From Campylobacteraceae bacterium (lineage in GTDB: Bacteria > Campylobacterota > Campylobacteria > Campylobacterales > Campylobacteraceae), in contig JAAYLJ010000227.1 in assembly GCA_012521935.1 (NCBI GenBank), forward strand, positions 1 to 8,861: a stretch of 8,861 bases of DNA, written 5' to 3'. Made by a program: the position numbers and the translations under genes. Under the pieces are notes generated by a model, which saw nothing but the letters and a program-made list of their open reading frames with translations, did no database searches and was not told the DNA's origin. Of the stretch, positions 1 through 5,704 are shown one piece after another (the first letter of the stretch is position 1; each line of letters starts with the position of its first letter).

Positions 1-448
1 CTAATGCTCTTTTACCTAAAAGCAACTCTCCATCTTCTAATGAATTAAACCTTGCATATGTCAACTCTTTTAAGCTTTTTTTATATTCATCTTTATATAA
101 ATCTAACCCAACAAGCGTAAAATTTACCCCATCATTTTGAAGCCTTCTATGAGTAAAAAAGTAGTATCCCCAAACCCTTGGTGTAACACTTTGCACCCCA
201 GGAATATCAGCTAAATCCCAAACCCTATCTACTGGAATATTCTCAAGCCTACCTCCAGAGGTTTTTTGAACTGTAACTTCAGGCATAGTCTCAATGTTTG
301 AAAGAAGCATATTTTTTAATGAGTATGCAGTAAATAGTGAAGAGATAAGAAGGGTTAATGAAAAAATTAGTCCAAAAAACAGTATGCTATTTTTTGTTTT
401 TTTACGCCAAATGGAGTTAAGAGCATAGTTAAAAAGCTTACTATTCAT
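1..448 (-). CDS. MacB/FtsX-type ABC transporter permease, N-terminal part (cut by the window edge)
   Basis: An open frame of 149 residues starts at ATG 448 and runs off the left edge without a stop. An in-frame TAA lies three codons upstream, so this is the first possible start. Residues 1-20 are basic and cytoplasmic in character (WRKKTKN), residues about 20-44 form one hydrophobic helix, and from about 50 a soluble region follows with IETMPEVTVQ, DIPGVQSVTPRVWGYYFF and FTLVGLDL. That pattern (helix, then a periplasmic domain asking whether a substrate 'passes' through a conserved G-V-x-x-V-T-P-R stretch) is typical of the MacB periplasmic core of FtsX/LolE/MacB-type permeases. The start overlaps the end of the preceding 90-residue gene by 8 bases, so it is probably the last visible member of the nos operon. 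Such permeases need an ATPase partner, expected just beyond the left edge. Its substrate is unknown; export or extraction of a lipoprotein, haem or a metal complex is possible. Confidence 0.8.
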   Translation of the reverse strand, partial: MNSKLFNYALNSIWRKKTKNSILFFGLIFSLTLLISSLFTAYSLKNMLLSNIETMPEVTVQKTSGGRLENIPVDRVWDLADIPGVQSVTPRVWGYYFFTHRRLQNDGVNFTLVGLDLYKDEYKKSLKELTYARFNSLEDGELLLGKRAL

Positions 449-713
449 GGGTTTTTACCCTATAAGTAAAAGACTCATTTCCTAGTATGTTTGCTCCTGG
501 AAAGTAAAAGTGACCCCCTAAATAATCACTTATTTCAAAATATCTAAAAAACAAAGTATTGTTTTCTAGTGGATTACCGCCTAATTTAGTCATGCTTCGC
601 AGTGTTAAATTTGGTTTATTTATAAAGTAAGCATACACACCATGGCCTACCATAAATCCTACCCCTACCCCCAAAATTACCAATATTTTGGAAAAAATAT
701 TTAAAGCTTTCAT
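441..713 (-). CDS. Small membrane-anchored protein of unknown function
   Basis: This 90-residue protein is not recognised. It has a short basic N-terminus and one hydrophobic segment at about residues 8-30 (a signal anchor or an uncleaved signal peptide; a cleavage after VYA is conceivable). The rest, about 60 residues, should face the periplasm and contains no cysteine and no CxxC or CxxCH motif; histidines are few (H24, H68 and H89). It starts with an ATGA overlap with the stop of the NosL-like gene upstream, has no good Shine-Dalgarno sequence of its own, and overlaps the next permease gene by 8 bases. It is therefore probably made by translational coupling and belongs to the operon. Position suggests an accessory subunit of the adjoining permease or a partner of the second NosL-like protein, but this is inference from location only. 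Confidence 0.75.
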   Translation of the reverse strand: MKALNIFSKILVILGVGVGFMVGHGVYAYFINKPNLTLRSMTKLGGNPLENNTLFFRYFEISDYLGGHFYFPGANILGNESFTYRVKTHE

Positions 714-1189
714 CTCATATCAAGATAATTTATAAAATTTTTATCCATCCTATCAAAGCGATATATTTTTTTCCCCTTGTACGCTTCTAAAAACTCTTGC
801 GCATCCTCCTCTTTTGCAAAAGGGATAACATCATCCCCGCCTATGCTCATCATAGTGCTCCCAAACACATAGTAAGCTTCACTAGCATCTATTAACTCTT
901 TTGTTTTAAAATCAGTTAAATATATCTTTTTAACTCCTGCAAAATGCTTTGTTCCATCAGTGAAAAAGAAGTTAAAAGTATATTTAGTTGAACTAACTGG
1001 ATCAATTGAGCCATCATTGTATTGGATAAAACCAAGCCAATCTTTATGCTCTTTTATTGACACTCGTTTTACAGGGCAGATAAGATCAGATTTTAAATTT
1101 AAATCCTCATACTTAAGCCCAAGCAGATTTTGAACCTCCGCTCCAAAAAGCAAACTTGCAAAAAGTGCAAATATCGCAACTATCCTCAT
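710..1189 (-). CDS. Divergent NosL-family protein lacking the full copper motif
   Basis: A 159-residue exported protein. Residues 1-17 look like a Sec signal peptide (LLFGA); there is no lipobox cysteine, so unlike the other NosL here it should be soluble in the periplasm. The family is recognised from the second half: a segment reading YYVFGSTMMSIGG at about 106-118, followed by VIPFAKEEDAQEFL and KKIYRFDRM, is the usual NosL C-terminal pattern. In the N-terminal half, CPVKRV at 38-43 sits where NosL-family proteins usually have CxxCxM, so one cysteine (C38) is kept while the second cysteine and the methionine are replaced by K and V. M113 and M114 remain possible ligands. The start has a good AAAGGAG ribosome site and an ATGA overlap with nosY. 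It may be a low-affinity or altered-specificity metal carrier or a structural partner of NosDFY. Family membership is fairly sure; function is not. Confidence 0.78.
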   Translation of the reverse strand: MRIVAIFALFASLLFGAEVQNLLGLKYEDLNLKSDLICPVKRVSIKEHKDWLGFIQYNDGSIDPVSSTKYTFNFFFTDGTKHFAGVKKIYLTDFKTKELIDASEAYYVFGSTMMSIGGDDVIPFAKEEDAQEFLEAYKGKKIYRFDRMDKNFINYLDMR

Positions 1190-2013
1190 ACTAAATCTCT
1201 CCTTTTAAATATCATGTATCCCAAAACCCCAAATACAAGCCCTAATATAACAGGATAACAAATTGCATAAATTGAAAAAAATGTTTGGCCAAATGTATCA
1301 AGTATAAAGTATGCTGCTGGTCCAATGACTGCTAACTGGGGATCAAACACTGAAATTGCCCCAATCCTAAATACTTGCAATGGATTTGCCAAAGCAATTG
1401 AATAGATAGTCTCAGCACTTCCAATGCTTCTACTTAGCATTCCAATTAATAGAATGTCTATAAAAGCTAAAAGTGCAAGCCAAACAAAAAAAGCAACCCC
1501 AAGAGCTAATTCTTGAGTTTTTACAGCTGATGAGATGAAAAAACTAATTCCTAAAAATTGAATATTTAAAGAAAGAACTAGCGCTACATAGTAAAAAAAC
1601 AATCCCCAAGGAACATCTGCTCCCCTAAAAACTCCCCAAACTAAAGCAAGCAGTAAGGCGCCAACAATTGGTAAACTTACCGTTATAAATCTACCAATAA
1701 ATCTACCAAAAAAATAGTCTTTTAGAGCAATTGGAAAAGATAAAAGGTACTCTAAAACATTACTATCCCTATCCCCAGCAATAGTCCTAACTGTTGAAAC
1801 TAGGATAAAGATTGGTAAAATCACAATTGAAACTTCTATAAAAATAAGAAGTAACCTACTAAGTCCACTAAAGCCTTGAACTCTTGATTCTGTAACTCCA
1901 GATATAAAAAAGAGTGCAACAATCCCACCAAAAACTACGCTATATAGTAAAAACCACTTTGATCTAAGTGACTCTTTTATATCAATACTTATCATTAACC
2001 ATAAATTTTTCAT
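1186..2013 (-). CDS. nosY: NosY, membrane permease of the NosDFY ABC complex
   Basis: A 275-residue polytopic protein of the ABC-2 permease type, the usual length for NosY. Hydrophobic segments lie at about 21-38, 53-76, 107-127, 136-160, 168-192 and 247-269, giving six helices. Family features visible are AGDRDSNVLEYLLSFPI at 79-95 after the second helix (the cytoplasmic coupling region that contacts the ATPase) and NPLQVFRI at 210-217. In known systems NosY forms a membrane dimer with two NosF ATPases and carries NosD on its periplasmic face; the complex couples ATP hydrolysis to maturation of the CuZ centre of NosZ. Here it is separated from nosF by the nosL gene and joined to both neighbours by ATGA overlaps. 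A sulfur species has also been considered as a transported substrate in the family. Confidence 0.93.
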   Translation of the reverse strand: MKNLWLMISIDIKESLRSKWFLLYSVVFGGIVALFFISGVTESRVQGFSGLSRLLLIFIEVSIVILPIFILVSTVRTIAGDRDSNVLEYLLSFPIALKDYFFGRFIGRFITVSLPIVGALLLALVWGVFRGADVPWGLFFYYVALVLSLNIQFLGISFFISSAVKTQELALGVAFFVWLALLAFIDILLIGMLSRSIGSAETIYSIALANPLQVFRIGAISVFDPQLAVIGPAAYFILDTFGQTFFSIYAICYPVILGLVFGVLGYMIFKRRDLV

Positions 2014-2444
2014 AACGGCTTTCCTAAAACTCTATCTCTAACATAGTTATAATCATAATTCTCTACCCCATCTTGCTTTGTTTCATGGGCAGAAAAACCA
2101 AAATCCATTGGAGTAATGGCTCCATGCGTATAGTAAGCTTCTTTAGCATTTAACCACTCATTAGTGTTGACATCTTTAACATAAGTTATAGCTTCATCTT
2201 CCCACTCAATGCCCTTTTCATCAAACCATAAAATGGCACACCCAATATCATCCCAGTAAAATCTATCTCCATTGTGTGGATTGATAGTTTGGGCTGCATA
2301 GTTTCTAACGCTAATTATCATTTTGCAAAGTTCGCAAATCTCTCTATCGTACTTAATCTCTTTAGGATTAGTGTCTATCTCTCCACTACAAGAGATGAAA
2401 GATAGTGAAATCAAAAGAGTTATCAACCACTTATAGATATTCAT
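2010..2444 (-). CDS. nosL: NosL, copper-binding lipoprotein chaperone
   Basis: A 144-residue lipoprotein. The signal sequence ends in a lipobox, SFISC, with C19 as the predicted lipidated residue. The metal motif CELCKM is at 37-42 (C37, C40, M42), followed by the family signatures RNYAAQTI, FYWDDIGCAILW and YYTHGAITPMDFGFSAH at about 104-120 (M113 and H120 are further possible ligands). NosL proteins bind Cu(I) and pass it to NosD for assembly of the copper centres of NosZ. The gene overlaps the end of nosF by 14 bases and the start of nosY by 4 (ATGA), so it sits between the ATPase and permease genes of the complex it serves. An AAAGG ribosome site lies within the end of nosF. No lesion is visible. 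Confidence 0.93.
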   Translation of the reverse strand: MNIYKWLITLLISLSFISCSGEIDTNPKEIKYDREICELCKMIISVRNYAAQTINPHNGDRFYWDDIGCAILWFDEKGIEWEDEAITYVKDVNTNEWLNAKEAYYTHGAITPMDFGFSAHETKQDGVENYDYNYVRDRVLGKPL

Positions 2445-3069
2445 CTTTTACAACCTTTCCTAAATCCATCTCAACTCTTTTATTAACCAAATCACCAATC
2501 TCTTCCAATCTATGGCTTATGAAAATCATTAGTTTATCTTCTTTGTACTTTTGGAGTAGTTCATAAAACTTTTCTCTACCATGAGGATCAAGGTTTGCTG
2601 TTGGCTCATCAAAGATAAAGATTTTAGGATCTCTTGCTAAGGCAATAGCTATTAAAAGTTTCTGTTTCATTCCACCAGATAGTTTAAAAAAGAGCTTTTT
2701 CATATGTGATTTAATCTCTAAATCCATAAATTCACAAACTTCAATAATCTTTTCTTTACTTGCACCACTTGAAATAGTTGCATATCTAATTAACTCTTGA
2801 ACGCTTAGTTTTATTGGAGGTGGAAGTTGAGGCACAAAACCAATGTTAGCTAGTGCCACATCTCTTTGTTTAGTAGGATTATAGCCCTCTATTGAAACCT
2901 CACCTTTAGTTGGGATATATTCACCCAAAATAGCTCTAACTAAGGTTGTTTTCCCAGCTCCATTTTGCCCCATGACAATGACTCTATCACCAGCTTTCAT
3001 ATTTAAGCTAATATCATCAAGCGATTTTTGAGAACCAAATACTTTTGTCAGATTTTTTACTTCAATCAT
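2431..3069 (-). CDS. nosF: NosF, ATPase subunit of the NosDFY ABC complex
   Basis: A 212-residue soluble ABC ATPase, shorter than the roughly 300-residue NosF of clade I denitrifiers. All motifs are intact: Walker A GQNGAGKTT (34-42), Q-loop Q81 in FVPQLPPP, signature LSGGMKQK (130-137), Walker B FIFDEP (151-156), D-loop NLD (159-161) and switch histidine H186 in FISHR. It powers NosY and, through it, copper-centre assembly on NosD/NosZ. The start overlaps the stop of nosH by ATGA and has only a weak ribosome site (AAAGAAG), so translation is probably coupled to nosH. The short C-terminus after the H-loop (about 25 residues) means the extra C-terminal domain of some NosF proteins is absent. 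Confidence 0.95.
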   Translation of the reverse strand: MIEVKNLTKVFGSQKSLDDISLNMKAGDRVIVMGQNGAGKTTLVRAILGEYIPTKGEVSIEGYNPTKQRDVALANIGFVPQLPPPIKLSVQELIRYATISSGASKEKIIEVCEFMDLEIKSHMKKLFFKLSGGMKQKLLIAIALARDPKIFIFDEPTANLDPHGREKFYELLQKYKEDKLMIFISHRLEEIGDLVNKRVEMDLGKVVKDEYL

Positions 3070-3962
3070 ATAAGCTTCTTTAATTTTGTTTCAAAATTTA
3101 GTGCATCAGTATGACATACTTCAACACACCTTCCACAAAGTGTACAATCTCCGCTCATGATGGATATCTCTTTTTTGCCCTGCCTATCTGCATTTTTTTT
3201 AGTTATCTCTAAAACATGAGGAACTATGCACACTTGTGTACAGACTTGACAGTGATCACATCTATCATCCCACTTAATTTTTGTAGCTGAACCCCAGCCT
3301 ATTAAGGCATAAGTTGTTCCTAGGGGACAGACATATCTACACCAAGCTCTTTGTGAGTAAAAAACTTCAACTAAAAACACTGCTAAAACAAATGATAGCG
3401 CAACTCCCCATCCATAAATAATTGATCTACTAATTATCCCTACAACATTAAAAACTTCAAAAACTAAATACCCCGAAATAAAGGCAAAAACTAAAAATAG
3501 CACCCAGAAAATATACTTAACATTGTGGTTAAAAGGGTGACTTTTTATAATTTTCTTTTTCACTAAAGTTTTATGAAGCTTCTCTCCTATTTCGCCAATT
3601 AAACCATAGGGACAAACCCAAGAGCAGTATGCCCTTCCTCCTAAAAGAAGGTAACCTAAGATTATTGTAACTGTTCCAATTATGAGATTGGTAGGAATCT
3701 CATGATGAGCAGCAAAGACTTGTAGAGTCATGTATGGATCTATTAGGTGAAATCCTAAAAACCTAGATCCACTTAAAGTTCCCTCTAGCATCTGCAAATC
3801 TATATGATACGATAGAAAAAAGAGAAGGTGCACCCCTATAATGGAACACCATCTCCAAAATCTAATGCTTGGTTTTTTCTTGCCATCTTTAGTCACTACA
3901 AAAAGAGTTTCCCACAAAGTGGTATTTTCTATAGTGGCCCTAGTATTGTACTTATCCATCAT
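3066..3962 (-). CDS. nosH: NosH, NapH-type quinol dehydrogenase membrane subunit
   Basis: A 298-residue polytopic iron-sulfur membrane protein. Hydrophobic helices lie at about 36-52, 91-107, 149-170 and 182-202. Each of the two family motifs follows a helix: CSWVCPYG (C113, C117) and CRYVCPLG (C208, C212). The C-terminal domain has two 4Fe-4S sites of the CxxCxxCxxxC type, C235/238/241/245 and C273/276/279/283; neither has the usual proline after the last cysteine. With NosG it forms a menaquinol-oxidising module that passes electrons to periplasmic cytochromes, as NapGH does for nitrate reductase. It takes the place of NosR, whose C-terminal half has the same fold. Two adjacent ATG codons (3962 and 3959) are possible starts; the ribosome site (AAAGAAG) is weak. 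It follows nosC2 with a 19-base gap. Confidence 0.93.
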   Translation of the reverse strand: MMDKYNTRATIENTTLWETLFVVTKDGKKKPSIRFWRWCSIIGVHLLFFLSYHIDLQMLEGTLSGSRFLGFHLIDPYMTLQVFAAHHEIPTNLIIGTVTIILGYLLLGGRAYCSWVCPYGLIGEIGEKLHKTLVKKKIIKSHPFNHNVKYIFWVLFLVFAFISGYLVFEVFNVVGIISRSIIYGWGVALSFVLAVFLVEVFYSQRAWCRYVCPLGTTYALIGWGSATKIKWDDRCDHCQVCTQVCIVPHVLEITKKNADRQGKKEISIMSGDCTLCGRCVEVCHTDALNFETKLKKLI

Positions 3963-3981
3963 CTACTTCTTTATAAAATTT

Positions 3982-4434
3982 TTAAAAACTTGAAATTTCT
4001 TTTGCTAAGGCTCTTAACTCTTCATCTGTTGAATTATTCAATAAACCAGTCATAAAAGTATTTTCTACTCTATTTTCTCTATAATCTTCAAGCTTTCCTA
4101 AAATATACTCTTCACTCTTACCTTGGATTGAAGGAGTCATCATAGTACCAATCTCTCTACCCTCTCCTCCTTTACCATGACAAGCGGAGCATTTTGACGC
4201 ATAAAGAACACTTGTCTCTTTTTGCGATAGTTCTCTAGCTTGACTTTTAAGTTCATCAAGTTTTTTCTCTTCAGCACTCTTTGCTGGAGCTTTTTGACTA
4301 ACTTCTGTTGCTTGTCTTTCTTGAGTGCTAGTTGCTTTACTAGAAGTTGAACTTCCTCCTTGCGACATAACATAAAATAGAAGAAGTACAATTACAATTG
4401 CACTACCAATTCCAATAATCTTTCCCGCGCTCAT
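3982..4434 (-). CDS. nosC2: NosC2, membrane-anchored monohaem cytochrome c
   Basis: A 150-residue protein with an N-terminal hydrophobic anchor (about 5-24), a flexible polar linker rich in S, T, Q, K and E (about 25-75), and a small class I cytochrome c domain. The haem site is CSACH (82-86); M118 in NTFMTG is the likely distal ligand. The C-terminal helix ends EELRALAKEISSF, very like the end of NosC1, so the two are paralogues. It relays electrons from NosG/NosH towards NosZ on the outer face of the cytoplasmic membrane. The start overlaps nosC1 by ATGA and has a strong AAGGGAG site inside the nosC1 end. N-terminal anchor instead of lipobox is the main difference from NosC1. Confidence 0.9.
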   Translation of the reverse strand: MSAGKIIGIGSAIVIVLLLFYVMSQGGSSTSSKATSTQERQATEVSQKAPAKSAEEKKLDELKSQARELSQKETSVLYASKCSACHGKGGEGREIGTMMTPSIQGKSEEYILGKLEDYRENRVENTFMTGLLNNSTDEELRALAKEISSF

Positions 4435-4979
4435 CGGCTCTCCCTTATCTCTTGATTAAATTCTGCAATCTCATTAGCTAAAGTTCTTATCTCTTCTTCA
4501 TCCATCTGCATTACTAAATACTTCATAAGCACATTCACCTCTGTATCATGTCTATAAGCCTCAATCATGTCATAAATTTCATCTGAGGTTTTAGTAAGAA
4601 GTGATGGCCCTACTACTCCATTTGCATAATCATCATGACAAGCGGAACATTTAAGCATGTAGTTTTTGCTAAGTCTTTGAGCTAATAACTTTGCATTTAA
4701 CTCTTCATACTGATTTTTAACGCTCACCATAGCACCAATTTGCCTTGTAACTGGAGTTTCAATTCCATCTGGTGAAACCCTAACTTGCCTTCTTCCTTCA
4801 ATATCATAGCGCTCAAATGGATTCTCTTTTTCTATGGTAGTTCCACTTTGTGTAACCTTGATTGAAGGCGTCTTTGCGGTTTGTTCTATTTTTTTAGGAG
4901 CTTGTTGTTGCTCCTCTTTTTTTTCACAACCTGTTAAAAAGAGAAAAACAGCGCATGCTAAAATAGTAAAATATCTCAT
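4431..4979 (-). CDS. nosC1: NosC1, monohaem cytochrome c lipoprotein
   Basis: A 182-residue protein with a lipoprotein signal ending LTGC (C18 lipidated), then a charged Lys/Glu/Gln linker (about 19-50), a short conserved stretch around FERYDIEGRRQVRVSPDG (about 55-72), and a C-terminal cytochrome c domain. The haem motif is CSACH (111-115) and M132 in VLMKYLV aligns with the candidate Met ligand of NosC2. In W. succinogenes, NosC1 and NosC2 belong to the NosG-C1-C2-H electron transport module needed for N2O respiration. It overlaps nosG and nosC2 by 4 bases on each side. Its ribosome site AAGG lies about 8 bases before ATG. The call of C1 versus C2 rests on gene order. Confidence 0.9.
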   Translation of the reverse strand: MRYFTILACAVFLFLTGCEKKEEQQQAPKKIEQTAKTPSIKVTQSGTTIEKENPFERYDIEGRRQVRVSPDGIETPVTRQIGAMVSVKNQYEELNAKLLAQRLSKNYMLKCSACHDDYANGVVGPSLLTKTSDEIYDMIEAYRHDTEVNVLMKYLVMQMDEEEIRTLANEIAEFNQEIRESR

Positions 4980-5704
4980 CCATACACCTTTTCATAAGTT
5001 TCTCGTGGCAAAATAACTATCGCAGCTTCACCACTAGTTGGGCAAACTTCTTCGCAAACTCCGCAGCCAACACAAGCTTCTCTAATTTCTGGATACCATC
5101 TTCCATTTTCATCTTGTACCATCCCTATGGCAAGTTCAGGTTCTGGGTATGGGCACATATCCGCACAAAGAGTACAGGGCTTTCCTACATAAGATTCAAC
5201 CTTTTCAAGAACAGCCGCTTCTCTTTCATTTTTATTAGAGTGAGTTAGCATTGGAGAAATCGCTTCTTTTGTAACACTCTCACCTAGCATTGCCAAACAT
5301 CTATCAGGCCTTTTAAGAAAAGCGATACCCATATGCACATCTGTTGCATCAGTAACGCCATGATCAAGTGCCCCGCTTGGACAAGCTAACACGCAAGGTA
5401 AAAGATCGCAAAGATAGCAACCCCTAGCTCTAGCATCAATATGAGGTGTGCCAACTGAGCTTCCATGGGTAATATCTAAAAGCTCTAAACAGTGGTAAGG
5501 GCAAACTTGCACACACTGTCCACACTTTATACATGTAGCTAAAAAACTTAACTCTTTTAACGCTCCAGGAGGACGCAATAGAGTCTCATTTGCATGTAGT
5601 TTTGGGGCAATATATGCCCCACCCCCAAATAAAGCACCAAAAAATAGAGCTCCAGCGCCCCATTTTATGGTACTCCTTCGTGATTTATTTACTTGTTTTT
5701 GCAC
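4976..5704 (-). CDS. nosG: NosG, Tat-exported NapG-type ferredoxin subunit (GTG start)
   Basis: A 242-residue periplasmic iron-sulfur protein. A twin-arginine signal is present (SRRSTIKWG at 8-16, then a hydrophobic Ala/Gly/Phe stretch ending near KLHA, residue 38). Four cysteine clusters follow: C58/61/64/68, C96/99/104/108, C177/180/184 and C211/214/217/221. The third shows only three closely spaced cysteines (CTLCADMCP), so it needs another ligand, perhaps C136. Together they can carry four 4Fe-4S clusters as in NapG. It works with NosH to pass electrons from menaquinol to NosC1/NosC2. The start codon is GTG: an in-frame stop lies seven codons upstream and no ATG occurs before the twin arginine. 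The start is buried 20 bases inside nosD, with GGAG at 5712-5715 as ribosome site. Confidence 0.93.
   Translation of the reverse strand: MQKQVNKSRRSTIKWGAGALFFGALFGGGAYIAPKLHANETLLRPPGALKELSFLATCIKCGQCVQVCPYHCLELLDITHGSSVGTPHIDARARGCYLCDLLPCVLACPSGALDHGVTDATDVHMGIAFLKRPDRCLAMLGESVTKEAISPMLTHSNKNEREAAVLEKVESYVGKPCTLCADMCPYPEPELAIGMVQDENGRWYPEIREACVGCGVCEEVCPTSGEAAIVILPRETYEKVYG

Noticed and set aside
3828..4055. Plus-strand open frame across the nosH/nosC2 junction
   Set aside because: It runs antisense to two well-supported genes, has no recognisable domain, and its Leu/Ser/Phe-rich product is what antisense of AT-rich coding DNA gives.
4140..4391. An 83-codon minus-strand frame inside nosC2
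   Set aside because: It is a shifted reading of the Lys/Glu/Gln-rich linker and haem region; the nosC2 frame has an anchor, CSACH and operon overlaps, while this one is only a run of Lys, Leu, Val and Gln without motifs.
4834..5016. Plus-strand 60-codon frame rich in Cys and Phe
   Set aside because: Antisense of the nosC1 lipoprotein signal and linker; the cysteines come from the reverse of repeated Gln/Lys codons, not from a metal motif.
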